DNA of 64,000 nt from Eucommia ulmoides (Eukaryota; Streptophyta; Magnoliopsida; Garryales; Eucommiaceae). Positions within the stretch are counted from its first letter, which is position 1; every line of letters begins with the position of its first letter. The DNA is taken from contig JAENRU010000484.1 of assembly GCA_016647705.1 (NCBI GenBank), positions 620,001 to 684,000 on the forward strand. The letters run 5' to 3'. Positions 40,668-54,611 of this stretch are shown here, piece by piece. The notes below the pieces were generated by a model, which was given only the letters and a program-made list of their open reading frames with translations, did no database searches and had not been told where the DNA came from. A program made the translations under genes and the position numbers.

Positions 40668-40823
40668 TGTCCCGGTGTTGTGAGCACCGGGACCTTGGTC
40701 CCGATGTTCGCAACACCAGGACCTCATTTTTATTTTTATTTTGGTCCCGGTGTTGCGAACACTGGGACCAAAAAATAATTTTCTGTGTTGGGAGCTAGTC
40801 CCGGTGTTGTGAACACCGGGACT
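40668..40823. repeat. Four-hairpin array in left foldback arm
   Basis: Four small dyads of about 25-27 bases at about 40668-40693, 40697-40723, 40743-40769 and 40797-40823. Each is a version of GTCCCGGTGTT-loop-AACACCGGGAC; the last has perfect 12-base arms around GTG. Counterparts in the right arm lie at 41822-41848, 41876-41902 and 41924-41953. Confidence 0.9.
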
Positions 40824-41124
40824 AAGTCCCTTTTCTGATTTATCAAGAGAGAGAGATAAGAAAGCAAAGAGCAGAGAGAGAGAGCAAGAAGAGAGAGAAA
40901 CTGAGAGATTTTGAATGAAATGGAATCATTTTTTTTACACATTATACCCCTAAAGTTTTACCATTATTTTATTTTGAATAATCTTTTTTTGTTTTTTAAT
41001 TTTTACTTTTTTTTTTTTTAATTTCGTTTTTTTATAAAGAATTTTTTTTTTTTGTTTATTATTTTAATTTCTTTTATTGTTGTAATTTAAATTTAAAAGT
41101 GAGGATTGAATTTGGTTGACCGAA

Positions 41125-41535
41125 TTGAATTTTTGGTTGACTAAATGGGGCATCTTGTCGATCGAATTCAATTTGGTCGATCGAATTGAATTTTTAGTGG
41201 ACCAAATTCAATTTTAGGTCGACCAAATGAGACATCCTGTCAAACAAAAATTGATTTTTTGGTCGATCGAATTGAACTTTTGGTCAACTGAATGGGGCAT
41301 CCTGTAGACCAATTAAATTTTTTGGTCGGCCAAATTCAATTCGGTTATCCAAATTGAATTTGGTCAACAGGATGTCCTATTCGGTCGAACAAAAATTCAA
41401 TTTTTTGTTGATAGGATGTTTCATTCGGTCGACCAAAAATTGAATTTGGTCGACAGGATATCCCATTTAGTTGAACAAAAATTCAATTTGATCGACCAAA
41501 TTGAATTCAGTCGACAAGATGTCCAATTTAGTCGA
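41125..41535. repeat. Central TCGACCAAATTGAATT repeat tract of foldback element
   Basis: About 20 degenerate copies in both orientations of TTGGTCGACC(A/G)AATTGAATTT, with interspersed GACAGGATG(T/C)CC segments. The tract is the loop region between the long arms and is itself partly self-complementary. Confidence 0.8.
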
Positions 41536-42049
41536 CCAAATTTAATTCTCACTTTTAAATTTAAATTACAACAATCAAAGAAATTAAAATAACAAACAAA
41601 AAAAAAAAATCTTTATAAAAAAAAGAAATTAAAAAAAAAAAAACTAAAAACTGAAAAACAAAACAAAAAAAATCAAAATAAAATAATGGTCAAACTTTAG
41701 GGGTATAATGTGTAAAAAAAATGCTTCCATTTCATTCAAAATCTCTCAGTCTCTCTCTCTCTGCTCTTTGCTCTCTCTCATCTCTCTCCCTCTCTCTCTT
41801 GATAAATCAGAAAAGGGACTTAGTCCCGGTGTTGTGAACACTGGAACTAGCTCCCAATACACAATTTTTTTTTTGGTCCTAGTGTTCGCAACACCGGGAC
41901 CAAAAAAATAAAAAAAAATGATGTCTCGATGTTCACAACACTAGGACACTCGGCTCTTGTAAATAAGTCTAAATAAACTAGTTGCCATAATTTTTTTTAA
42001 AAAAACTATTTATTAGGTAAAGAACTCATTGGGATATGTCTACTATATT

Positions 42050-42265
42050 GGTGGGCCTTAGGACCCATATTAAAATTGCAAAAAAAAAAAAACCAAAACT
42101 AAAGGCCACTTTCAAAGAACAGTTGGCCAAATAATGAGCGACAATTGGGTCACGCTCTTCTTATTATCCAATCAATTCACCATCCCCAGTGGACACATGG
42201 TACTTACCCCGGGACCTCTACCCCTCTCCGGAGCCTCTACTCTTCTATCAATACAACCACGGTGC
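42050..42265. repeat. Repeat R, copy 3 (left edge of duplicon B)
   Basis: Collinear with 18530-18746 and 28350-28590. It ends at CCACGGTGC, where LINE 2 sequence begins. Confidence 0.8.
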
Positions 42266-42269
42266 TCAA

Positions 42270-43440
42270 TTTCCTCACCGCTGGGGATTCGTACCATGTC
42301 ATACGCTTCGAAGGTGATTTCACAGTCTTCTCGGACCACAGGCTTCATCCGATCCTATGCAGCAACTCTTCAGAGCGCGATGCGCCTTCCATCTATCGAG
42401 ATGGATTAACGTACCTACACAAAAGATGGAATGCCAGTCATTTCTTTCTCCATAGCAACATTGACCCAATCAGAAGCTTTGTTTGATAATACTGTGGTTC
42501 TCAACTTTCAGTTTGGCCACCTTGCATTGGAAGAAATTCAGACTGAGATTAGGAACTGGAACCTTTCTGGCCAGTACACCATAGGTCTAATTGATTCAAA
42601 AATGCTTCTTATTCGCTTCCTCGACGATAATGATATTCTCAAGGTTCTATCCCATGAGGTAAACGTCATCAAGGGTTTTTACTACAAATTTTTCGTTGGA
42701 ATAAAACATTTAATTTGAAAATCGATGCCTCAATTCTTCCAATTTGGATTCAATTCCCAAAATTGCCAATTAACTATTTTGTTCCAGAAATTCTTAAAGC
42801 TATCGCAAGCATGATGGGTAAGGTCGTTACTATTGATTCCATCACTTTAACCTTTACGAGATTGAATTCCGCTAGAGTTTGTGTTGTGGTCGATCTCTCA
42901 AAGCCTTTACCGCCTAAGATTTGGATTGGTAAACAAGATGGATTCTCTCAGGAAGTCGCTTACAAACATCTCCCATCCTTTTGTTCCTTTTACAATATTC
43001 AGGGTCATTCCTTGGAAATATGTCGTTGGAAAAATCTAGAATTGTTGACGAAGACAGTAGAGCAAGGTAATGAAATGGATGTAGGTAAACAATGTCCAAA
43101 AGCTCAAACAAAAGGCATAACCAAGCTTTGCGGAAAACCCAACAAACTATGATTCCGAACTCTTCGGTTTCTAAGGAGGTTTCTTCTATTCAAGCCCTTA
43201 CTTCTGATCATTTTGACATCAATCAGAACCCTGTTCATGAGAATGGTATTACAGAGAAGGAGGGGGCCCCACTTTTTGACCACAATCTAGTAGACAAGGT
43301 CAACTCAACAGCAGCTCCGACAGCTACAGATCAGGTCATCGTTAAATCTTCAGCAATTCTGGATGTTACAATCCAGTTGGCTTCAGGTCAGAAAGATAAT
43401 CTGTCGAATGATGGGGAAAGTTATCTAATTCAAATTCTCT
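42270..43440 (+). pseudogene. LINE 2 ORF1 (DUF4283 and CCHC-type region)
   Basis: Three staggered frames cover it (42145-42486, 42431-42718, 42715-43152), then 43092-43442. Recognisable parts are LNFQFGHLALEEI, ILPIWIQFPKLPINYF, SARVCVVVDLSKPLPPKIWIG and the knuckle CSFYNIQGHSLEIC. In that knuckle the usual second Cys is Tyr. Frameshifts at about 42430 and 42715 and a stop at 43441 break it. Confidence 0.75.
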
Positions 43441-43682
43441 AAGTCCTATTTACGGATGAGGGGGGAGAAAACACCGTTGTCATTGGGGATTCTCATTCGG
43501 AACACGGTGATTCTTTGGCTAAGGATAATGGAGCAACGACATATGCAACTGATACAACAAGCGCCGAAATAGATGGTTTTCAGCTAGTTCGAAGGAAAAA
43601 CGGAAAAGCGAAGGTTCTAGAGTCGATTGGAGGTATCTCCAAGACTTCGGGAATGGTAACACGTCATCAAGTGAAGTATAAT

Positions 43683-46600
43683 GTCTGACTTCATTCTGTT
43701 TTGGAACTGTAGGGATATTGGAAACCCGAGCACCCTTGCTAGATTAAAACGAATTGTGAAGTCTTCGAAAGTTTCCTTTGCCGAAGTTATTGATCCATAG
43801 ATTGATGATTCTAATATGGGGAGAGTAAACAAAGCTATCAAATTCCATAACACAGTCTCTAATCAAGGTGAGTCGGGCAAAATTTGGGTTTTATGAAAGA
43901 ATAACCTGGAAGTCCAAATTGTTCGTACGCATCGTCAATTTATTGCTTGTAAGTTATCTTGGTTAAATTTGGAGCTTTTGATTGTGGTGGTTTATGCTGG
44001 TTGTTCTCAAATCGAACGTAGACTTATTTGGGAGGATCTTCTCATTACAACTACCTCGGTCTCTATTTCAATAATTTGGGGGGAGGAGATTTTAATGTTG
44101 TTCGTAGTATGTCCAAGAAGTTGGGTCATTTAACCCCTTCTTGGAGTGTCATGCAAGAGTTTAATACATGTATTAATTCAGCCGAGCTGGTCGACCCCCC
44201 GTTCACGGCGTCAACTTTTACTTTTTGTAACAATCGTCAAGGGTTATCTCGACAATATTCTCGGTTGGATAGAATCTTGGTATCACCTATGATTTGTAAT
44301 TCTTTCGATGGCCAGATTGAGCATTTGGAATGTATTAATTTAGACCATTGCCCGTTGATTCTACACTCCTCATCCTTTTGATATAATGGTCTGAAGCTCT
44401 TTCGGTTTCAACGGATGTGGACGTTGCCTGAGGGATTTCTTGATGTGGTTAAATTAGCTAGGAATGCTTCTCATCAAAATCCTTTGGCTCATTTAAGTCT
44501 TAACATTAAATTGACGAGAGCAGATCTTAAAGTTTGGAATGCTCAAACTTTTGAGAACATTTTTGTTGAGTTAAATTCTTGGAAGGATAGGGTGGAAGCT
44601 TATGATTCTATGCTCCAAACCAACTGGTCTCAAAGTGTTTTGGACTTACTTGGCCAAGTGACTACAGAATATAATAATCTTATTAAGAAAGATGAAATCT
44701 ATTGGAAACAAAAAACTCGAGAACATTGGCTAGCAAAGGAAGATAGTAATTCTAAATTCTTCCATACGTCCGTTAAAATGCGTAACTCTCATCTTTGTTT
44801 GTCTGCTATTCTCCATGAAGATGGAAGTAGTTTGGCTGATCCCAATATGTTTCATGAAGCTGCTATTGAGTTTTTCAAAGATTTATACTCGATTACCCAG
44901 GTGTCCTTTTCTGACAGTGTCTTTGATTCCATCCCTCGCATTGTTACAGATATGGATAATGCTATGCTATTAGCTCCTTTCTTGTTAGAAGAAATCAAAG
45001 ATGCCCTTTGGTCCATCCCTAATGACGGTGCTCCAGGTATGGATTCTCTCTCTTCAAGGTTTTTCCAATCTTCTTGGGATATTGTGGGTAAAGATATTTG
45101 GGAAGACGCTAATTATTTTCTTAAAGAAAATCCCCTTCCTACTGCTCTCTCTAGTACCTTACTGGTCCTTATTCCGAAGAAGTCTCAACCTTCTTCTCTA
45201 AAATATTTTCGTCCGATCAGTTTATGTAATATTTGTTATAAAATCTTATCTAAGGCGTTAGCGACCAGGATGGCGTCTCTTTTGCCCAAGTTGATTTCAG
45301 TTCAACAGCATGGTTTTGTGAAAGGCAGGTCTATAGCTGAAGCTATTGGGCTAGCCCAAGAACTTGTCAAAGATTTGGGCAAGGATATTCGTAGACGTAA
45401 TGTTATGCTCAAACTCGATATGGCTAAAGCTTATGACCGAATCAAGTATAACTTTTTAATTGAGGTGCTTAATCGATATGGTTTTAGCTCGGGATTTATT
45501 GCTGCTGCTTCTAGCTGTTTTAACTCGACTTATTTCTCAGTGGTGTTTCAAGGGGTCTATAAGGGTTGATTTCCTATTTCTAGAGGATTACTTAAAGGCG
45601 ACCCTATCTCTCCTTTACTGTTTATCTTGGCTCAAGAGGTTCTTAGTCGGAATATCTATCGTTCCATGATAGATGGCCGGTTTCAACCTTATGTAACTAA
45701 AAGTCATTGCCCTCTGGTTTCTCATTTGATGTTTGCAGATGATACCCTTATTTTTTGTAACTGAAGTTCCCGCAATATTAGAAATTTAATGCAGGTGCTT
45801 GAAGAGTATCAATTAGCCTCTGGTCAACTTGTGAGTGCTCCGAAAAGTAATTTCTATTTGCATCACAACTGTCCTAATGCGCCTCAATTAGCTATTGGTC
45901 TTTCCATAGGTTTTGGTCAAGGTGGTTTTCCTTGTACTTACCTTGGAGTGCCCCTTACCTATGGTTATCTTAAATCGAGTCACTTTGCTGGTCTCATCGA
46001 GAAAGTATCTAAGAAAGTCGATGAGTGGAAGGCTAAGCTTCTTTCTAGTAGTAGTAAACTTGTTCTTCTAAAGCATTTTTTATCTTCCTTCTCTCTTCAT
46101 CTTTTGACATCCACTTGTGTTCATAATAGCATTCTGGAAGATATAGGATCCATGTTTGCGAATTTCTTTTGGGGCCACTCGAATTCAGGTAAGAAAAGAC
46201 ACTAGGTGGCTTGGCATAAAATCTGTCAAGATACCTCTTCCGGTGGTCTTAGTCTTCGTAATCTAAATGATATGAAGCTGGCTTTTTCTCTCAAACGGAT
46301 TTGGTCTCTGCTGAAAGAAAATTCTCTCTGGTGTGATTTTATACTCTCCAAATACACTAATAATCTCCTGTTATCTCTGTGGACAGATTATATTAGCAGT
46401 TCTAAAATTTGGAAAGATATATTGTCTGCGAAAAATACTTTTATGCATTTATCGAGATGGAAAGTTGGCACTGGCGAGCTAACTAGTTTTTGACATGATG
46501 ATTGGGGCCTTGGTATCCTAGCTAATGATCTCCATTTCACCAACTCGTTGTCTTTTGTCAAAATTTTCTTACAGGATAAGGAATGGATCTCTCCAGATCT

Positions 46601-47781
46601 AGAAGATGATGCTCAGGACTTCTTGGAGAGCTCCCTCCCAGTTTTGTCATCGGAATCCGATTCTCTCATTTGGGTTCCTAGCGATAATGACGTCTTTTCC
46701 ATTAAATCTGCTTGGAGGGCTATTAGTAATGAGGTAATCCCGATTGATCTTTATTCTAATCTTTGGAATATGCGATTTCCTTTGAAGATTAAGATTTTCA
46801 TGTGGCAGCTTATGAAGAACAGATAATATCATCCAAAAAATGGGAATGTTTTTGGTATCGGGTTGTCGATGTTGTTTCTTTTGATCCACTGAAAATATCC
46901 AACATATTTTTTTGGAAAGTGAGGTTGCTTCAAAGGTTTGGCGGTATTTTAGCTCTTTTTTTAATATTCCTTTTATTCCTCAACCTTTAATACACCGTAT
47001 TAAGTTGTAGTGGAGTAGACTAAAAGAGAATTCTTAGTTTCATAAATTAGGGGCGTTAATCCCATCTCTGATTTGTTGGGAGATATGGTTAAGTCGAAAT
47101 CGTGCTCTCCATGACAATATTTTCATGTCTGATAAATGGATTATTCTCAAAGTTAGGAACTGGGTTCAAGTGCTGAGCCCTTTAACTAAATCTAAGTCGG
47201 TTTCATCCTCTTTTGGGATTCAGTCTCTGGTTCTGTTGGGTTGTCCAATTAAGCAGGTTATTCATCGTCGACTGCTAACTTGTTGTTGGACTCATCCGCC
47301 CGAAGAGAGTTTCAAACTTAATATGGACGGTGCTTTGAAGAGAAAGACCATGACGTCTTCTTGTGGTGGTGGTGTTCGAGACAGTAATGAAGCTGTTAGT
47401 TGAGCTTTCTTCTCTCCCCTTACTGTTAGTTCAAGTTTCCTAGTTGAGTTCCACGGGTTTTTCTTGGGGATTCAGGAAGCTTTGCGTTTGGGCCAGCTTC
47501 CTCTACTGGTGAAAAGCGATTCGCTAGCGTTGGTTCACTCTATCAAGAATGATAGCCCAATCTGGTCGATTGCTCATCTTTGGAACATAGTTCAGTTTTG
47601 GATTCTATCATTTGACATTCATATTTCTCATGTTCATCGAGAATGTAATTTTGTTGCTGATAGTCTTGCGAACCTTGTTTCGTCTAGCCCTTTGTTATTT
47701 CCTTTAGGTAGTCCCTTACCTCACGACGTAATTTCTTATGTTCGTAAGGATCAAGAGGGTCTTCCCCACATAAGGTTGTAA
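43683..47781 (+). pseudogene. LINE 2 ORF2 (endonuclease, reverse transcriptase, RNase H)
   Basis: Endonuclease: FILFWNCRDIG at 43686, GGGDFNVV at about 44080, SRLDRILVS at 44260, LDHCPLI at 44340. RT: the 384-residue frame 44415-45569 includes LVLIPKK, FRPISLCNICYKILSKALATRM, GFVKGRSI and LDMAKAYDRI. It continues after a stop through GDPISPLL and MFADDTLIF (about 45735), where both catalytic Asp residues are kept. The thumb and downstream region is 45789-46826. RNase H at 47300-47781: FKLNMDGAL, FHGFFLGIQEAL, VKSDSLALV, CNFVADSLANL. About eight isolated stops or shifts (for example at 43798, 44380, 45568, 45762, 46203, 47400) show moderate age. Confidence 0.88.
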
Positions 47782-47830
47782 TTTTTTCAATTCTTTAATA
47801 AAAAGTTCATTTTCGAAAAAAGAAAAAAAA

Positions 47831-49904
<2,074 letters not shown>

Positions 49905-50261
49905 AACTGTTCTTCAACTTTTCAAAATAACAGAACAAAATTTCCACCTCATTTTATTGGGAGTAAAAATAAAAAAACAAAAGCGTTAATCAAACGCAAC
50001 CTAATTGACGGTTTATTTAAACGTGTAGTTGATATCGAAAGGAACTTCTCGGTGACTTTATTGACAAAAATAATTAAAAAGGTCAAAAAAAAACATTGTC
50101 TTTTTGTTCATGACTTTGAATAAACTTTTGTGTTCTACCAAATCAAAATTAAGACACGTGCAGCTTATATCTATAACCTTAGCCCGAGATTGAGACATCA
50201 AATAAAATATTAGACAGAGAAAAATAATAATTAAATCTAAATTTAATTTTGAGAAAATGAT

Positions 50262-51121
50262 GCGTTTGGTACGCTGAAATGGAATGAAATGAGTGTGATA
50301 TCGAAATGAATGTGGTATTGGAATAGAATGGTCATTGTCATTCTTATATTTGGTGACAAACGGGATTAAACATAATATTGGAATGGTCATTACCATTCCT
50401 ATGTTTGATTACAAAATACATTAAATATGGCATTAGAATGACCGATAAAAACATAAATATGGGAACAAAATCTGGGAACAAAAACAAAAACAGAAATCTG
50501 GGAACAAAAGTAGAAATCTGAGAACAAAACAAAAACAAAAATATGGGAACAAAAACAGAAATTTGGGAACAAAAATAGAAATATGGGAACAAAAACAAAA
50601 ACATAAATCTGGGAACAAAAACATAAATATGGGAACAAAAACAAAAACCAAAATCTGGGAACATATTTCTGTTTTTGTTCCCATATTTCTATTTTTGTTC
50701 CCAGATTTCTGTTTTTGTTTTGTTCCCAGATTTTTGTTTTTGTTCTCATATTTCTGTTTTTCTTCCCGATTTCTGTTTTTGTTCCCAGATTTCTGTTTTT
50801 GTTTTTGTTTTTGTTTTGTTCCCAAATTTCTGTTTTTGTTCCCAGATTTCTGTTTCTGATTTCTGTTTTTGTTCCCAGATTTCTGTTTTTGTTTTGTTCC
50901 TAGATTTCTGTCTTTGTTTTTGTTCCCATATTTTGTTCCCATATTTCGATTTCTATTTTTGTTCTCATATTTCTGTTTTTGTTCCCAATTTTTGTTTTTG
51001 TTCCTAGATTTCTATTTTTGTTTTTGTTCCCATATTTGTATTTTTGTTTTGTTCTCAAGTTTCTGCTTTTGTTTCCAAATTTCTATTTTTGTTTTTGTTC
51101 CTACATTTCGTTCCCCCATAT
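50262..51121. repeat. Inverted minisatellite insertion, AAATCTGGGAACAAAAACAG unit
   Basis: Absent from duplicon A (between 21710 and 21720). The left part (50262-50440) has TGCGTTTGGTACGC and GGAATGG-rich sequence. From about 50440 to 50660 the unit AAATCTGGGAACAAAAACAG is repeated in one orientation, and from about 50665 to 51118 its reverse complement is repeated about 20 times. Long frames on both strands (for example 50433-50942 and 50675-51007) are repeat translations, not genes. The dyad axis is near 50660. Confidence 0.9.
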
Positions 51122-52674
51122 GTTACTTGACTTGGATAATTATCATAAACGTGGAAAAGTAAATATGTAATTCTAGTGGCTGAATTGTCAAATTAATATT
51201 CAAGATTTCTGGTCAAAAACCAATCGAACATAACGATGTTTTTTCAAACTCCGATCTTATAAAACTTCAACCGCGTATGATCCATAAAATAAATGTTCAA
51301 TCCATGGAACAATTTCATTAATTCATAATTGAGGTGTCATTCTGTACTTTTTCTTGTTTTTTGGAAAGTTGTGTGTATCCAATTGTTCGATACTTATAAT
51401 TTTATATTAAACCGAATAATCTCGTTGACTTGATTTTTTGAACAAAACAATCTCGGTTTTAAATTTTTTGAATTTTGCATGACAAAAATGTCCACCAATA
51501 ATTTTTTAGATTGACATGTGATTATTATTATTATTATTTTGAATTGAAATAAAATAATTAACATGAATAAAAGTAGTGGGAATATTCCCAAAATATCTAT
51601 TCCGAAAAAGAAAGAGGATTTACCGTAATTTATTATACTAAAAAATATTGCAAGATATCACACAATAAATCAATTTTGTTTTATTCTTTATATGATTAGA
51701 TTATACAACCGCTTGTTTTAAAGTTTCAAAATGATCGTATTTGTTGCGGTGAAAGAATTGTAATCGAGTTGAATTGAACACGTTAAATTATTTATGAAAT
51801 TTGAAATTAGTCATTTATGGTTAAGTTGAATTTAATAATCTATGTGGAATTTCACATAGCCAATTAATTAAAAAAAATTGATTATTGAGATTCGAAATTT
51901 GTGTTGAATTCAACATACAAATTATTATTGTATTAAATTCCACATATTCACTTAACTGGAAAAGTTTGTTATCATTTTATAACTTAACATGATTTAAATG
52001 TTGATTAAATATGTAAAAAAAAAAAAAAAAATTCCTCAAAGAATGGACAGTTACCTATTATATAATTCTCTCTTAATATATAAGTATATTTTAATGTTTT
52101 TTTTCTTGATTTGATTACACAAACTTATTCGTTTAAATAATAACTTCAAATTGACATATCCGTTTGTGTTGAATTCAACACAAGGCCAATACAAAACATA
52201 ATGACAACTTTTTATATAGTTGTCTTATCCCCTGGACGTGATCGGGACTACTATTTCATAGTTTTATTTTAAGTTTTCAGTTGATTCTAGAGGCCGTATG
52301 TAGCCTTGAGGTCTCATCAGCTGCAAAGTTAATTCTAGTGGATTTGTAGTAAGGGGGACCCATTCTCATTCTTTTGATATATATGAAGATGGTTTATAAA
52401 AATTAAAAAAAAAAAAAAAAAATCGTATCTTACAAAAGGTTCATAGTGTTCATTGAAAAGATATTGGGATCGTTTGTTAGTTTTGATAACATTTTAGGAT
52501 CCTTCAGTAAGCGTCCTTTTTTGAAAAGTATGGAAGTAATTCTTTAGATCAAAAAAAAAAAAAAAAGATCAGTGAATGGTGAGCTTGTGTCTTGGAAATA
52601 GAAGTTAGTGTGTTGGAATCCCATTAGTAAAGATGCCAACTAGCCTTGTTCAGGATTTTCTCACTGATGGAATG
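51122..52674. other. AT-rich intergenic DNA, mostly unique to duplicon B
   Basis: 51122-51325 matches A 21715-21942. 51326-52674 has no A counterpart. No gene seen. The A-runs at 52016-52030, 52407-52424 and 52549-52566 may be old LINE tails, but no LINE domain is recognisable. Confidence 0.6.
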
Positions 52675-52679
52675 ATAGT
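52675..52679. repeat. Target-site duplication of the B copia element (left)
   Basis: ATAGT, repeated at 57241-57245. The same ATAGT follows the A LTR at 22696-22700. Confidence 0.85.
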
Positions 52680-53131
52680 TGTTGGGAATTCCAGACTAAT
52701 TTTCAAATTCACTCACAGGATCCAATTAGCAGAATATCAAGAAGGATAGCCCAATCTGGTCGATTACTCATCTTTGGAACACAGTTCGATTTTGGATTCT
52801 ATCATTTGACATTCAGATTTCTCATGTTCATCGAGAATGTAATTTTGTTGCTGATAGCCTTATTAACATTGTTTCATCTAGCCCTTTGTTATTTTCTTTA
52901 GGTAGTCCCTTACCTCACGACGTAATTTTTTACGCTCGTGAAGATCAAGAGAGTCTTCCCCGCCTAAGGTTGTAATTTTTTCATTTCATTAATAAAGAGT
53001 TCTTTTTCGTTTAAAAAAAAAAAAAAAGGTATAGGATTCTCCACAAAACATGGTTTCCATGTTTTCATCCATAAAACATGCTCCACCTTTTTTTTCAATA
53101 CACACATTATCTTATTTAGCCATTTCCAACA
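52680..53131 (-). mobile_element. Copia 3' LTR, duplicon B, with LINE fragment inside
   Basis: Plus-strand ends TGTTGGGAATTCC and CATTTCCAACA. The middle (A equivalent 22271-22612, 342 bp) is replaced by the 287 bp LINE fragment 52741-53027. The polypurine tract AAGGTAGAGAT (minus strand, 53132-53142) adjoins its inner end. Confidence 0.85.
52741..53027 (+). mobile_element. 5'-truncated LINE 2-family fragment with poly(A)
   Basis: Matches LINE 2 positions 47549-47830: GATAGCCCAATCTGGTCGAT, CATTTGACATTCA, AATGTAATTTTGTTGCTGATAG. It ends in a 15-A tail at 53013-53027. No target duplication was found; its arrival coincides with loss of 342 bp of the host LTR. Confidence 0.9.
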
Positions 53132-53978
53132 ATCTCTACCTTAGCTAAATAAAATAATTAGCATAGCTCTTGCTACAACACTGTCTTCACCAACAGTCAT
53201 AATTCTCGGTACAGATATAATTCTCGGTACAGATAATTATCATACTCCACCATAAGGAGTACATACACTTAGAATTGACCATTCTAAGAATTTTACCTTG
53301 GCTCATGTCGAACAAGCCTGCAGAAAAATTATGGTCCAACTCTCGTGCTTGGTCTCCCTGAGAGTTCCTTAGCCATCAACATCTTTTCCACCACACACCT
53401 TGCATCTATGCCAAACCAATGACCGTGTGCAAACTTGTGGACCCGCTAGCAGTAACACATCCTCTTCCATGGCATCTTGAAGATCAACAACATGCCAAAA
53501 GCACCACCACAACCTCTTATGGAGAAAAGAGACTCATTGCTAGTGACAATATCAGTATCTTAATTTACTATATTTGGAGCAATTAGTCGAGCTCACTCCA
53601 CCTCCTTGATAATTTCTTTAGGTGCCAAAATTGTCCACACCTTCAAATTCTTATGTAAATCGAATTGACTATCATTAACTCCATTCGTCACAAGCCAATA
53701 TCAATCTTTCATCAAATTTCTCCACCTCAAACTCAACACAGTTTGAAACAACTTCTTGATAAATATGCTCCATACTGCAGATCTAGCTTCCTCTAGATCA
53801 TTGTAAGTCATTCCTGCGAACCATCATATCACTGAACAACTCTTTTTGTTAGGAAAACACCACCGACAAAATTAACTATTCATCGTTTATTACTATTCAT
53901 GTGAATAGTAACTCGCAACGACTTCAAGATCCACCGCTTAGAAATAGTACACCATGTAACTAACGCTCTGATACCAGT
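53132..53978 (-). mobile_element. Copia internal region, 0.85 kb, deleted/non-autonomous
   Basis: Between the two B LTRs. A polypurine tract lies at the left end, and the primer-binding site ACTGGTATCAGAGCG (minus strand) at about 53964-53978. No pol motif is visible. Such a short internal region indicates a non-autonomous or deleted element that depends on relatives for mobility. 53680-53978 is also present in duplicon A. Confidence 0.8.
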
Positions 53979-54221
53979 TGTTGGGAATTTCGGACTAATT
54001 TTCAAATTCTTTCCCAGGATCCAATTAGCAAAATATCAAGAATAATTGAGAAATTAAAAAATACAACACAAGAATTATAGTGGAAACTCCAAAACTAGAG
54101 AAAAACTATTGTCGTTTCCAAAAGACAACCAGAGAAAATTCACTATGTGGAAAATTATTACAACCACATTCTCAGTTATTTTTTCTCACACCCAAAACCC
54201 ATAGAATACTAAATCTCCAAG

Positions 54222-54226
54222 AAAAC
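54222..54226. repeat. Target-site duplication of Tekay solo LTR
   Basis: AAAAC before the LTR and AAAAC again at 56941-56945. Confidence 0.9.
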
Positions 54227-54536
54227 TGTAAGACCCCGACTTTTCATATACGAATAATTTAAGTCATGTTTTAAAAAATATTTTGAAAAATGTCGGAGTG
54301 GACTACGATATTAATTATGTGAATTAAAAATTTTAGGGGGTTGTATTGAAATTTTCTATAAACATTAGAACATTGATTGGGTTTAAATTACACCCCAACA
54401 TAATATAAAGGGAGGTTTGTGTAATATTTCAAAAAAAAATATCTTTATTTAATTATAAATATATATATTGAGAGAATGGAGTTGGTGAATGGGATAAGGG
54501 GGGTGTCAGGGAGTGGTCCGGTCGGTGAGCTCTCAC

Positions 54537-54538
<2 letters not shown>

Positions 54539-54604
<66 letters not shown>
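54539..54604. repeat. (TA)n(CA)n compound microsatellite in solo LTR
   Basis: About 21 TA units followed by about 12 CA units. Confidence 0.95.

Positions 54605-54611
<7 letters not shown>

Larger units (their letters stand above)
40582..42028. mobile_element. Foldback (giant inverted-repeat) element, 1.45 kb
   Basis: Left end TGAGTTTTTTACAC-AATAAATAG and right end CTATTTATTAGGTAAAGAACTCA are inverted copies. The inverted arms extend about 500 bases (40582 to about 41130 and about 41530 to 42028), including matching (GA)n/(CT)n tracts and T-runs/A-runs. Flanks TGGGGATA (40574-40581) and TTGGGATA (42029-42036) form an imperfect 8-base target duplication; the empty site is TGGAGATA at 28340-28347. 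No transposase is encoded. An 8-9 base duplication suggests a hAT- or Mutator-type transposase mobilised it; this is inference. Confidence 0.85.
42266..47830 (+). mobile_element. LINE 2: L1-type retrotransposon with DUF4283-type ORF1
   Basis: Runs from just after repeat R to an A-rich tail (AAAAAAGAAAAAAAA) at 47816-47830, where GH1 pseudogene sequence resumes. It encodes a DUF4283/zinc-knuckle ORF1 and an ORF2 with endonuclease, RT and RNase H. It is likely 5'-truncated, since its coding sequence starts almost at once. No target duplication is seen. Compared with duplicon A, about 143 bp (18747-18889) are missing at the insertion point. A 287 bp 3' fragment of the same family is at 52741-53027. 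Confidence 0.88.

Noticed and set aside
42145-42409. Frames starting in repeat R and running into LINE 2
   Set aside because: The start codons lie in flanking repeat R, which is also present without coding potential at 18541 and 28391; only the LINE part is meaningful.
50433-51170. Long Phe/Cys-rich and Asn/Lys-rich frames (up to 169 residues)
   Set aside because: Pure translation of the 20-base minisatellite unit whose length avoids stops; no gene.
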